A stretch of DNA of 64,000 bases from Myxococcales bacterium (GTDB taxonomy: Bacteria; Myxococcota_A; Polyangia; Polyangiales; Polyangiaceae): contig JADJKB010000005.1 of the NCBI GenBank assembly GCA_016706225.1, positions 124,001-188,000 on the forward strand, written 5' to 3'. The first letter of the stretch is position 1. Every line of letters starts with the position of its first letter. The position numbers were made by a program, and so were the translations under genes. The notes beneath the pieces are model-generated. The model had not been told where the DNA came from and did not search any database. It saw nothing but the letters and a program-made list of their open reading frames with translations. Shown here in pieces: positions 9,193 through 18,160 of this stretch.

Positions 9193-10142
9193 CTAAGCGA
9201 CGAACGAACCCAGGCGCCGGAACCGCTGGTACCGATCGGCCCGCAGCTCGTCGGGAGACAAGCCGTCGAGGGATACCAGCGCCTCGTACATGGCGCGGTC
9301 CAAGCGGCGCGCGGAGTCGTCGTGATCTTGATGTGCGCCGCCCGGTGGCTCGTCGACGATGGCGTCCACGGCTCCGAGCTCCAGCAGGTCCGGCGCGGTG
9401 ATCTTCAGGACGGACGCCGCCTGGGGCGCGCGGGTGCCGTCCTTCCACAAGATGGCGGCGCAGCCCTCGGGCGAAATCACCGAGTAGTAACTGAACTCCA
9501 GGATCAGCACACGGTTGCCGATCCCGAGAGCCAGCGCGCCTCCAGAGCCGCCCTCGCCGATCACGGTCGTGACGACCGGCACGCCGATGTGCGCCATGAC
9601 CTCGATGGCGTGGGCGATGGCTTCGGCCTGGCCCCGCTCCTCACCCTCGATGCCCGGGAACGCGCCGGGGGTGTCGATGAAGGTCAGGACCGGGAGCCCG
9701 AACCGGTCGGCCAGCTCGTACAGTCGGGTAGCCTTCCGATAACCCTCCGGGCTCGGCATGCCGAAGTTCCGCACCATGTTCTCTTTGGTGTTGCGACCCT
9801 TCTGGTGACCGACCACCACCACACTTCGACCGTGATACCGGCCAAGGCCCCCCACGATCGATGCGTCGTCGGCGAAGCGGCGATCGCCCGAGAGCTCGAC
9901 GAAGTCGTCGACCAGTCGGCCGATGTAGTCGAGGGTGTAGGGGCGGTTCGGGTGGCGAGACAGCTGGACCTTCTGCATCGGGTCCAGCTGCGAGAACATC
10001 TCGCGGCCAGCTTGGCGGCCTTGTCCTCGAGTCGCGCGAGCTCGGGACCGCAGCGCTCGTCGGAGCTCGCGAGCGCCCGCAGCTCGCGCACGCGTGTGAC
10101 CAGCTCGACAACCGGTCTCTCGAACGCGAACACGTGGGCCAT
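9193..10142 (-). CDS. accA: Acetyl-CoA carboxylase carboxyltransferase subunit alpha, frameshifted as read
   Basis: Carboxyltransferase alpha subunit of acetyl-CoA carboxylase, which makes malonyl-CoA for fatty acid synthesis together with AccD. The N-terminal helix (MAHVFAFERPVVELVTRV) is encoded in one frame from the ATG at 10140-10142. The rest of the protein, from REMFSQLDPMQKVQL with HPNRPYTLDYI, the GAFPGIEGEERGQ region and GEGGSGGALALG, lies in another frame. The frames meet near 10004. Restoring one C after AAGCTGGCC on the coding strand gives a continuous 316-residue protein, the usual length. An in-frame ATG at 9997-9999 could express only the truncated 268-residue body. A sequence error is the simplest explanation. 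Confidence 0.88.
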
Positions 10143-10274
10143 GGGGCGGCGAAGCCTCGCAGAGGCAGGGGGCACGTGCCAAGAGGAACGAAGCGGGGGC
10201 AACAGGTCTGACCAGCATCGACGCGGCGCGCCAGCCGAAAACGGGACGCATTTGTCTGCCGGTGCGCCGGTGGT

Positions 10275-10793
10275 TCAGCGCAAAGCCTGGTCGATGGCGT
10301 CGCCGAGCGCGCTCTCGTCCTGATGCTCGCCGCCGACCCAGCGCACGATGCCGTCCTTGCCTGCCACGAACGTCGCGGGCAGATCGCTCACACGGAATCG
10401 GCCCGACAGCACCTGGCCCGAGTCGTGGATGACGGGAAACGACAGCGCGAAGAGCCGCACCATGTCTTCGGCCGTGGAGGAGTGTTCGTCCTCGGACACA
10501 CCGATGAACGTCACCTCCGGGCGCGCTACGTGGGCTGCTTGGGCGGCGGGGAGTGTCTTCTTGCAGGGCGCGCAGTACTCGGCGAAGAACTTCACGACCA
10601 CGACGCGCCCGGCCAGCGCGTTGCTGTCGAGTGACTCGCCGGTCAAGGTGCGCCGTTTGATGGTCGGAAGCGGTTTGCCGAGCAGGGGGCTCGGCGCCGA
10701 CGCGGGGGGGGCTCGCCCGCTGCCGGCCGCGCAGCCACACCACAGTGAGGCGAGGCACAATCCGAGCAGGTCACGCCGAGAGGCCACGAACAT
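10275..10793 (-). CDS. TlpA-like thioredoxin-fold lipoprotein
   Basis: A 172-residue exported thioredoxin-fold protein. The signal (LLGLCLASLWCGC) ends in a Cys suited to lipidation. The redox motif is FFAEYCAPCKKTLP, with the C-A-P-C active site near residues 74-77, and the cis-Pro is in VSDLPATFV. This is the TlpA/ResA/AhpC-TSA layout used for periplasmic disulfide reduction, often in cytochrome maturation or peroxide handling. It starts 4 bp after the end of the cyclase gene on the same strand, so the two are probably one transcript. Confidence 0.87.
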   Translation of the reverse strand: MFVASRRDLLGLCLASLWCGCAAGSGRAPPASAPSPLLGKPLPTIKRRTLTGESLDSNALAGRVVVVKFFAEYCAPCKKTLPAAQAAHVARPEVTFIGVSEDEHSSTAEDMVRLFALSFPVIHDSGQVLSGRFRVSDLPATFVAGKDGIVRWVGGEHQDESALGDAIDQALR

Positions 10794-10797
10794 GCGC

Positions 10798-12708
10798 TCA
10801 GCCGACGGACGCGGGGACTTGGACCTGGGCGACGTTGCCGATGATGTTGAACACCCGGAAGGGTTTGCCCTTGCCCTTGAGGTGGGCCGGAGGCAGCTCC
10901 TGGTATTCGAACTTGCCGTTCAGGCGCTCGAGCGTCTTTTCGCTGACGATGATCTGTCCCGGTGTGGCAATGCCACACAGGCGTGCGCTCGTGTTCGCGA
11001 CATCGCCGATGACCGTGTACGAGAGTGCGAGCGAGCTGCCGATGTAGCCTGCGACCAGGGGGCCGGTGTGGATGCCGATGCCGATGCCGAGCGGTGGTCG
11101 GTTGTCGGCGACCCGCAGGCGGTTGAAGCGTCCAAGCGCTTCCATCTGCTCGATGGCGCAGGCCACCGAGCGCGGGGCATCGTCCGGGTGGGCCACCGGC
11201 GCACCCCAGAGGGCCATGATCCCGTCGCCCATGAACTTGTCGAGAGTGCCCTCGAACTTGAACAAGATCTCGACCATCTCCTCGAAGTACTCGTTCAGCA
11301 TCTCGACGATCATCTCTGGCTCCGCGCCCTCGCTCATGCGGGTGAAGCCGCGGATATCCGAGTTGAAGACCGTGCATTCTGCCACCAACTGGCCGCCCTT
11401 TTTGACCTCGAGCTCACCCGACAGCACCCGCTGCGCGATGTTCGGGGAGAGCAGGCGGCTAAAACGTTCGCGGTTGACGATCTCTTGCTCGATCTTCTTT
11501 CCGAGGATGTTGATTTCGATGAACATCGCGGCCTGAGCGGCGATGGCCGTGACGATCTCCATGTCCTTCGGCTGGAACTGAGCCAGGGTCTCGCTGTCGA
11601 GCCACATCACGCCGAGGATGTCCTCGTTGTGGAGCAACGGGGCCACGATGGCCGAGCTGATTCGGTTCAGAATCATGCTCTTGCCCTTGGACGCCGCGAA
11701 ATCCATCGCCGCGTCGTGGGTCAAGACGGTCGCGCGCTCCTTGATCACGTGGTTCATGATCGTCGACGAGACGCTGATCGGTGAATCCGTCCCATCGCGC
11801 CGGAGGCTCGCCCCCGGGCGCAGATCGCCGGTGCTGTCTCGGAGAAAGATCACGCCGCGATCGGCGCGCACACACTTGAAGATCGTCAGCAAGATCTTGT
11901 TGAGCAGCACCCTCAGATCGCGCTCCATGGCGATCTCGCGCGAGAGCTCGTGGCTCAGCCGCAGGCGTTCGTAGTCGGCGGCCAGCTGCGGGGTGTTCGT
12001 CGCCAGCTGCTCGTACGGCAGAAACCCCTTTTGTGTCGCGGCAATCTGGGTGCCGATCGCGCGTGACTGGTCGTTCATGTCGACGCGCGTCGAGTTCAGC
12101 GGCGGCAGCGCGACCGGCTCGGGGTCATCCAACGTCGGCGTACGATCGTACGGTTGGTACTGCGCCTGGCCGGTGACACTCCCCGGACCTTGCACCGAGA
12201 TCGGAGCCCGCGGGATGCCCGGCGGGCTGGCCGGGGTGGTCGCCGGGATCGCGCTCATCGGCACCGGGCGCTGATGAGATGCAGGTGGCACGCTGGAGTG
12301 TACCGGTACGGCGGGCTGCCACGCCGGGGGTGCGGCGCCAGCTGGGGTCATTGGCGGCGCGCCGGGTGCGCCGGGTGCAGGGACCGGCGACCAGACCGGT
12401 GGTGCGATCGGCTTACCGGAGCCGTCGTCGAAGCGGGCGCGGGTGCTGCCCAGGGCGATGTCGTCGCCGTGCCGAAGCATTTGCTCGCCTGCGGTCTGCA
12501 CTCGCTCGCCGTTGATGTAGGTGCCGTTGAGGCTGCCCAGATCTTTGAGCACGAATTCGTTGCCACGACGCTCGACGATGCAGTGCTCCTTGGAGACGAT
12601 CTTGTCCAAGAGCTGAATCGTGTTGCTCGGATGACGCCCCAGCGAATTGAACGCGCGCAGCTCGACCACCTGTTGGCCTTCCGGCGTGGCGAGAAGCAAG
12701 CGCGGCAT
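10798..12708 (-). CDS. FHA-GAF-class III adenylate/guanylate cyclase
   Basis: A 636-residue signalling protein. Residues 1-95 form an FHA phosphopeptide-binding domain (SLGRHPSNTIQL, KEHCIVERR, LGSLNGTYING). A Pro-rich linker follows to about 185, then a GAF domain around 260-400, then a class III cyclase domain at about 444-625. The cyclase keeps both metal-binding Asp (FNSDIRGFT and KFMGDGIMALWG) and the catalytic Asn/Arg region (GDVANTSARL). The Lys in TLDKF and Thr in SYTVIGD favour ATP as substrate. It probably makes cAMP in response to a phosphorylated partner and a GAF ligand. Divergent from glpK. Confidence 0.92.
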   Translation of the reverse strand: MPRLLLATPEGQQVVELRAFNSLGRHPSNTIQLLDKIVSKEHCIVERRGNEFVLKDLGSLNGTYINGERVQTAGEQMLRHGDDIALGSTRARFDDGSGKPIAPPVWSPVPAPGAPGAPPMTPAGAAPPAWQPAVPVHSSVPPASHQRPVPMSAIPATTPASPPGIPRAPISVQGPGSVTGQAQYQPYDRTPTLDDPEPVALPPLNSTRVDMNDQSRAIGTQIAATQKGFLPYEQLATNTPQLAADYERLRLSHELSREIAMERDLRVLLNKILLTIFKCVRADRGVIFLRDSTGDLRPGASLRRDGTDSPISVSSTIMNHVIKERATVLTHDAAMDFAASKGKSMILNRISSAIVAPLLHNEDILGVMWLDSETLAQFQPKDMEIVTAIAAQAAMFIEINILGKKIEQEIVNRERFSRLLSPNIAQRVLSGELEVKKGGQLVAECTVFNSDIRGFTRMSEGAEPEMIVEMLNEYFEEMVEILFKFEGTLDKFMGDGIMALWGAPVAHPDDAPRSVACAIEQMEALGRFNRLRVADNRPPLGIGIGIHTGPLVAGYIGSSLALSYTVIGDVANTSARLCGIATPGQIIVSEKTLERLNGKFEYQELPPAHLKGKGKPFRVFNIIGNVAQVQVPASVG

Positions 12709-12829
12709 ATTCGAACGGGAAGGCTACAGTCCTCGTTCCCCGCCGACAAGAGAGCGCAAGGATTTCCGGGATTTGCTCTCAGGTCGCCTGCCCTTCCCCG
12801 TGGGCCGTGGCCTGATACTCTCGGAGACC

Positions 12830-14329
12830 GTGACTTTGCACATTCTCGCCATCGATCAGGGCACGACCGGATCCACCGCGCTCGTGATGGACACCAAGGG
12901 ACGCACCCTCGGCCGAGCCAACCGAGAGTTTGCCCAACATTTTCCCGAGCCCGGCCGGGTCGAGCACGACCCGGAGGAGATTTGGTCGAGCGTCGTCGAG
13001 AGTGTGCGCGACGCGTTGTCCAACGCCGCTGTGCGCGGGGAGCAGATCGGCGCGGTAGGGATCACCAACCAGCGCGAGACGGTCGTGCTCTGGGACCGGA
13101 AGACGGACCGTCCGATCCATCGGGCCGTCGTCTGGCAGGACCGCCGTACGACGGAGCGCTGCGCAGCGCTCAAGCTGGAGGGACACGAGGCGCGTGTGCG
13201 TGAGGTCACCGGCCTGGTGCTCGATCCATATTTCTCTGGCACCAAGCTCGAGTGGTTGCTCGATCACGTGGACGGGGCGCGAGCTCGCGCTGAGCGAGGT
13301 GAGCTCGCCTTCGGCACCATCGACTGTTTCCTGGTTCACCGACTCGGTGGTGGCGCGGCGAAGGCGGCGCCGCATGTCACGGACGTCACGAACGCATCGC
13401 GCACCTTGTTGATGGACCTCTCCTCGCGCACGTGGAGCGCGGAGATGTGCGCGCTCTTGCGAGTCCCCGCCGGCGTGCTGCCGAAGATCGTCCCTTCGGC
13501 CGGCGAGATCGGCCGCACGGCTGGCGTGCCGGGTTTGCCGGATGGCATCGCCATCTCGGGCATGGCGGGCGACCAGCAGGCGGCGCTGTTCGGTCAGGCC
13601 TGCTTCACTCCCGGCGACGCCAAGTGCACCTACGGTACCGGTGCGTTCGTGCTGGTGAACGCCGGCTCGGCGCCCGTCCAGAGCCGCTCGGGTCTCATCT
13701 CCACCATGGGCTGGCAGATCGGAAACGAGGTGGTTTACGCGCTCGAAGGCAGCTCTTTCATCGCTGGAGCGGCGGTTCAGTGGCTGCGCGACGGCCTCGG
13801 CCTCATACACACGGCCAAGGAGATCGAGAGTCTGGCCGAGAGCGTTTCCACCAGTGACGGCGTCTCGTTCGTCCCCGCCCTGGCGGGGCTCGGCGCACCC
13901 TACTGGGATCCCGGCGCGCGGGGGCTGATCTCGGGTCTGACCCGGGGCACGACCCGAGCGCACCTCGCCCGCGCAACCCTCGAGGGCATCGCGTTCTCGG
14001 TGAACGACCTCCTGGGCGCGATGAGTGACGACCTGGGGAAACCGCTCGCGCGCATGCGGGTCGATGGAGGCGCGGCTGCCAACGACCTCCTGATGCAATT
14101 CCAGAGCGATGTCGGGCGACTCGTCGTCGAGCGCCCCAGCGAGCTCGAGTCGACGGCGCGTGGAGCCGCTATGCTCGCCGGCCTGGGAGCGGGACTATTT
14201 CGCACGGGCGGCGAGGCGAGCCAAATGGTGAAGGTGGAACGAACGTTTCACCCTGTGATGACCGAGAGCGAGCGTGAGGCACGCGTTTCGGGTTGGCGCG
14301 ACGCAGTGCGGCGCGCTCGGAGCGCATGA
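12830..14329 (+). CDS. glpK: Glycerol kinase
   Basis: A 499-residue FGGY-family kinase that phosphorylates glycerol to sn-glycerol-3-phosphate. It has the N-terminal phosphate-binding loop LAIDQGTTGSTAL, the NQRETVVLWD segment, GDQQAALFGQ and the C-terminal GGAAANDLLMQFQSD motif. The length matches E. coli GlpK. The start is uncertain: GTG at 12830 is used here, but TTG at 12836 has better spacing to the GGAG at 12823-12826. No glpF or glpD lies next to it. The promoter is in the 121-bp divergent gap shared with the cyclase gene. Confidence 0.95.
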   Translation: MTLHILAIDQGTTGSTALVMDTKGRTLGRANREFAQHFPEPGRVEHDPEEIWSSVVESVRDALSNAAVRGEQIGAVGITNQRETVVLWDRKTDRPIHRAVVWQDRRTTERCAALKLEGHEARVREVTGLVLDPYFSGTKLEWLLDHVDGARARAERGELAFGTIDCFLVHRLGGGAAKAAPHVTDVTNASRTLLMDLSSRTWSAEMCALLRVPAGVLPKIVPSAGEIGRTAGVPGLPDGIAISGMAGDQQAALFGQACFTPGDAKCTYGTGAFVLVNAGSAPVQSRSGLISTMGWQIGNEVVYALEGSSFIAGAAVQWLRDGLGLIHTAKEIESLAESVSTSDGVSFVPALAGLGAPYWDPGARGLISGLTRGTTRAHLARATLEGIAFSVNDLLGAMSDDLGKPLARMRVDGGAAANDLLMQFQSDVGRLVVERPSELESTARGAAMLAGLGAGLFRTGGEASQMVKVERTFHPVMTESEREARVSGWRDAVRRARSA

Positions 14330-14375
14330 GCCAGGCGCTGGTGGACCTGGTTTGTTGGAAGGTAGTCGAGGAATA

Positions 14376-15143
14376 ATGTCAGACGTGGACCAGACCGGTG
14401 CAATGCGTGACGTCCCCGTGGACTGGGAGGCGCTGGAAGATGCATTCGAGAACAATGCGCCGGAGGTGCACAGTTACCTTCACCTGACGACCGGGGAGGT
14501 GCTGCGGGTAGTGGATGGCATCGCCGACCCGGAGATGCACTCGCGCATCGCCTCGGACGGCACTTACTTGCGCGTCGAGCCGGTGAGCTCTCGCGAGCAG
14601 TACCGCTGGATGGAGCGCTTCATTCCCATGGTCGACGAGAACGAGCTGCGAGATCGGCTCACCTCGGCCATCGATGGAAAGGGCGCTTTTCGGCGCTTCA
14701 AGGACGTGTTGATGGCCCACGCGCCGGAGCGGGAACGCTGGTTTGCGTTTCGCAGCGAGCGCCTGCGGGTATTCATGGAAGCCTGGCTCGCCGCCCACAT
14801 GCTCAGCCCCATTGCCCGCCCGACGGCCCCGGTCGTGGCGCCCGACGCGGCGCAGGACTCCGCGCCGATATCTCAGGACCAACTCACGGGTCGGCGGGTG
14901 CGCAGCTCGGAGACCTTGCGCAAACAGATCCGCGAGATTGCGGAGAACCTCGGCGTGCGCGACCTCGACAAGGTGCTGGCATTCGCGGAGTTCGTGAAGG
15001 CGCGCCGCGCCGCGCGCACCTACGCGCACCGCAAAGAAGGGCAGGGAGAGAGTGAGGCCGGGGTGGACTCCGAGCGCTCCGACGACTCGTCGGACGACGA
15101 CGATCCCAAGGCGTCCTCGCCGACCCCCACGTTGGCCCAATGA
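14376..15143 (+). CDS. UPF0158 family protein
   Basis: A 255-residue protein. The N-terminal 150 residues match the UPF0158 family (VPVDWEALEDAFENN, VHSYLHLTTGEVL, WMERFIPMV, AFRRFKDVL, ERERWFAFRSERLR), which has no known function. The C-terminal 100 residues form a charged extension with a predicted helix and an Asp/Ser-rich acidic tail not usual in the family. GAGGAA precedes the ATG at 14376. The stop overlaps the start of the next gene by four bases, so the two are translationally coupled. Confidence 0.85.
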   Translation: MSDVDQTGAMRDVPVDWEALEDAFENNAPEVHSYLHLTTGEVLRVVDGIADPEMHSRIASDGTYLRVEPVSSREQYRWMERFIPMVDENELRDRLTSAIDGKGAFRRFKDVLMAHAPERERWFAFRSERLRVFMEAWLAAHMLSPIARPTAPVVAPDAAQDSAPISQDQLTGRRVRSSETLRKQIREIAENLGVRDLDKVLAFAEFVKARRAARTYAHRKEGQGESEAGVDSERSDDSSDDDDPKASSPTPTLAQ

Positions 15144-15829
15144 GCCCAGGTCGGCTGCTGCTGCTGGCGGCGCTCGCGTCGACGCTGTGTTGGGCTCCGG
15201 CGGCGCGCGCAGAGAAGCTGCTCCTCGACCGCGCTGTCGTTCGCTTCAGCGCGCCCGAGACCGGTGGCAACCGCACTCCGCGCTTCATCTTCGAGCGCAC
15301 GCTGGCGTTCGAGGCGCGGACCGAAGCGCTGGCGGATCCCGATCGAGCCCTGGCGCGCGACGGGCGGCCCTACCGTGAGCGTCACGTACGTGCCGCCCTC
15401 GAGCGCCACGTCGCCGAGACCTTGCTCTCCAGCCTGCGCATCGATCCGGAGCCCAGCGAGCGTGAGCTCGCGCGTCAAACCGACGCGGCGCGGCGCCTTC
15501 TGTACCAGCGTGCCGGAGGGGCGCTGGCGGTGGAGCAAGCGGCCCGGGCCGAAGGCATCGACAGCCGCGAGCTGACCAGCATCTTGCGGCGTCAGGCGCG
15601 CTCGAGCCTTTACCTCGATCGCATGGTCGCGCCCATGCTGGCACCGAGTGACGCCGAACTTCGGGATCTCCACCGCTCGGTTCAGACGCCGTTCCGGGAC
15701 CGCCAGTTCGAGGAGATCGAGGTGCCACTCCGGCGCTGGTACATCGGCAAGCGCCTGGCGCTGGCGCTGGCCGCGTTTTTTCAGAACGCCCGCGCGCGGG
15801 TTGCGATCACCGTGCTGCCGCCGCCCTGA
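15140..15829 (+). CDS. Secreted protein, possibly SurA/parvulin-chaperone-like
   Basis: A 229-residue protein starting at an ATGA overlap with the UPF0158 gene. It has a signal peptide (LLLLAALASTLCWAPAARA) with an A-R-A cleavage site. The mature part is mostly helical and Arg/Glu-rich, with an ordering (AETLLSSLRIDPEPSERELARQ, then RRQARSSLYLDRMV) reminiscent of the helical chaperone part of SurA-type proteins. No peptidyl-prolyl isomerase domain follows. The family link is weak; a periplasmic role is inferred from the signal peptide only. Confidence 0.7.
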   Translation: MSPGRLLLLAALASTLCWAPAARAEKLLLDRAVVRFSAPETGGNRTPRFIFERTLAFEARTEALADPDRALARDGRPYRERHVRAALERHVAETLLSSLRIDPEPSERELARQTDAARRLLYQRAGGALAVEQAARAEGIDSRELTSILRRQARSSLYLDRMVAPMLAPSDAELRDLHRSVQTPFRDRQFEEIEVPLRRWYIGKRLALALAAFFQNARARVAITVLPPP

Positions 15830-15951
15830 GCGCAGCAGGCGACCTGGCGAAAATCACGCCCGCGGTGGCGCCCTCGCTCGGCCCCGAGAGCATGAGCCGC
15901 AGCGGAATACGCTACAGCGCGCCGGGCGCTCACTGAGCTAGGCTCTCGGTC

Positions 15952-16884
15952 ATGTCTGGACACGGTGACTCCAAGAAGGCGGTCGTTGCGGCGATGGCGG
16001 CCAACGCCGCGATCGCAGTGGCCAAGTTCGTCGCCGCGTTCTTCTCCGGCAGCATCACCATGCTCGCCGAGGGTGTGCACTCGGTCGCCGACACCGCCAA
16101 TCAGGGATTGCTGCTGGTCGGCATGGGACTCTCGGAGCGGCGAGATCCCGAGCGCTACCCGCTTGGACGGGCGAAGGAGCGGTATTTCTGGGCGTTCATC
16201 GTGGCATTGATGCTGTTCTTCCTCGGCGGTGTGTACGCCATCTACGAGGGGGTCCACAAACTTCGAGAGCCAGCCCACGCGCCGGGCTCACAGCTCATCC
16301 CCGTGGTGGTGCTCGCCATCTCTATCGTGCTCGAAGGAACCAGCTTCGTCGTTGCGTTCCGCGAGTTCAGGCAACAGAAGGGGGACAGGTCATTTCGCGA
16401 CGCGCTGTTCGAGGCGCGCGACCCCACGATCCCCGTGGTCTTGCTGGAAGACACTGGCGCGCTGGTCGGTCTGTTCATCGCGCTCGTCTCGGTGATCCTG
16501 ACCTGGGTGACCGGCAGCAGCATTGCAGACTCGGTCGGGTCCATCGTCATCGGTGCGCTCTTGTGTAGCATCGGTGTGCTGCTGGCGCGGGACACGAAGA
16601 GCCTCTTGATCGGCGAGTCGGCCACGCCGGAGATGCGGCGCCGCGCCCTCGAAATCATGCTGGAGGTCCCCGGCGTCGAGGCCATCACCAAGATGCTGAC
16701 GATGCACCTCGGGCCGGACATGATCGTCGTGGCGCTGAAGGTGCGCTTCCCAGCTGGCATGACCATCGCCGAGTGCGAACGAGTCATCGACGACCTCGAG
16801 GGCCGGGTGCGCGCCGGGATCCCGCAGATGAAACGCATCTTCGTGGAGCCGGACGGCGACTACGAGGGCGACGAGCCCATGTAG
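15952..16884 (+). CDS. Cation diffusion facilitator family transporter
   Basis: A 310-residue inner-membrane metal/proton antiporter of the CDF family. The first helices carry SGSITMLAEGVHSVADTANQ, with the H-x-x-x-D metal site in helix 2. A second acidic pair lies in GSSIADSVGSIVIG in helix 5. About six transmembrane helices are followed by a cytoplasmic C-terminal domain of about 90 residues (LEIMLEVPGVEAI, MHLGPDMIVVALKVRF) as in FieF/YiiP. Likely substrates are Zn, Fe, Mn or Co; the sequence does not decide which. It is monocistronic and converges on the kinase gene. Confidence 0.92.
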   Translation: MSGHGDSKKAVVAAMAANAAIAVAKFVAAFFSGSITMLAEGVHSVADTANQGLLLVGMGLSERRDPERYPLGRAKERYFWAFIVALMLFFLGGVYAIYEGVHKLREPAHAPGSQLIPVVVLAISIVLEGTSFVVAFREFRQQKGDRSFRDALFEARDPTIPVVLLEDTGALVGLFIALVSVILTWVTGSSIADSVGSIVIGALLCSIGVLLARDTKSLLIGESATPEMRRRALEIMLEVPGVEAITKMLTMHLGPDMIVVALKVRFPAGMTIAECERVIDDLEGRVRAGIPQMKRIFVEPDGDYEGDEPM

Positions 16885-16953
16885 TCAAGGGCCGAGGTTT
16901 TCGCTGCCCATGACGATCGCGATCTGATCATCACAAGACCGCCCAAGTCGAGT

Positions 16954-17946
16954 CTAGCGCCCGCTCAGGCTATTTCTGATCACCGTCTCTCGCTCCGAGA
17001 TGATGGCGCCGGCACGCTGGATCACGAACTCGGCCAGGTCGGCGGCGCCGAGTGCCGGACCGGAGTAGGTGATGAACTCTTCCAGCGCTGCTTTCAGACG
17101 CAGCGCCGACGGGTATCGGTGAGCGGGTTCCATGGCCATCGCGCGGCGCAAGACCCGCTCGAGGGCCGTGGGATAGTCCGGCACGACGTCGCTCGGGGGC
17201 GGGAACTCACCCTTGAGCAGGCGCTCGATGGTGGCCTCCCGGTTGCCCGTGGCGAACGGGCGGACGCCGGTCGAGATCTCGTACAGGCAGACACCCAGCG
17301 TGAAGACGTCCGAGAGGCGACTCAGGCGTTTGCCCGCCGCGTGCTCCGGCGCCATGTAGGCCGCCTTGCCGTCGAGCTGCGGAAAGTCTCCGGGCTTTCG
17401 GCTGGCGACGGCGCGGGCCACGCCGAAATCGACGAGTTTTGCCTGGCCGGAAGTGGTGAGCATCAGATTCTGAGGTGACACGTCGGCGTGCACGATGCGC
17501 ACCAGGCTGCCGTCTTCCGCCCTCACCTCGTGGGCGGCGTGCAGTGCCTCGGCGCACTCGGCGATGATCCTTGCTGCGATGCGCGGGTCCACCGGCCGCA
17601 CCGGATCGTCGCGCGTCGGCTTCAGGATGCGCGCCAGACTCTCGCCCTCGACCCATTCCATCGCGATGAAGAGCACACCACCGGCTTCACTCAGGCCGAA
17701 CACCTCACACACATTGGGGTGGCGCACGGCAGCGGCGAACCGAGCCTCATCCGAGAAGAGCCGCTGGTAAGTTGCGTTCTCTGCCAGCTCCGGCCGAATC
17801 GTCTTCACCGCGACCAGACGACCGGTGGGCAGGTGGCGCGCCGCCCACACCCGCGCCATGCCTCCCTGGGCAACGGCGACCAGTAGCTGGTAGGGCCCGA
17901 GCTTCGACCCATCGCGAAGCTCGGCGTAGGCGGAAGCAGCGCTCAT
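16954..17946 (-). CDS. Serine/threonine protein kinase (non-RD type)
   Basis: A 330-residue cytoplasmic kinase consisting almost only of a Pkn2/PknB-like catalytic domain. Visible are the glycine-rich loop VAQGGMARVW, the catalytic Lys in VAVKTI, the alpha-C Glu in SDEARFAAAV, the catalytic loop IVHADVSPQN, the DFGVARA metal motif and the AYMAPEH activation-segment end. The catalytic loop has HAD where most family members have HRD, so it is a non-RD kinase that may not need activation-loop phosphorylation. It has no transmembrane or sensor domain. Target unknown. Confidence 0.92.
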   Translation of the reverse strand: MSAASAYAELRDGSKLGPYQLLVAVAQGGMARVWAARHLPTGRLVAVKTIRPELAENATYQRLFSDEARFAAAVRHPNVCEVFGLSEAGGVLFIAMEWVEGESLARILKPTRDDPVRPVDPRIAARIIAECAEALHAAHEVRAEDGSLVRIVHADVSPQNLMLTTSGQAKLVDFGVARAVASRKPGDFPQLDGKAAYMAPEHAAGKRLSRLSDVFTLGVCLYEISTGVRPFATGNREATIERLLKGEFPPPSDVVPDYPTALERVLRRAMAMEPAHRYPSALRLKAALEEFITYSGPALGAADLAEFVIQRAGAIISERETVIRNSLSGR

Positions 17947-18090
17947 GCGACTCGGGGCGGCGGGAATCGTCGCCCCAGTCGGACGCGGTCGTCAAACGTT
18001 AGCTCGACGACCGGAGCAGAATCTCGACCAGAGCCGAGGCTTCAATCGAAATTGCGCGCGCCACGCGGGAGTGGGAAGGGGGAGAGAGGG

Positions 18091-18138
18091 GAGCGAGAGC
18101 GGGAGCGGGAGCGGGCACGGGCACGGGCACGGGCACGG
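18091..18138 (+). repeat. Hexanucleotide tandem repeat
   Basis: Eight consecutive 6-base units in the 214-bp spacer between boxB and the kinase gene: one GAGCGA, three GAGCGG and four GCACGG. The units differ in two positions between the two blocks, so the array looks like two expansions in tandem. It lies about 20 bases downstream of the boxB stop codon. No coding role is visible. Confidence 0.85.
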
Positions 18139-18160
18139 AGGAGAATGGAGAGAGAGGGTG

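Noticed and set aside
18061..18160. CRISPR-like repeats
   Set aside because: The repeated unit is only six bases and contiguous, with no spacers.
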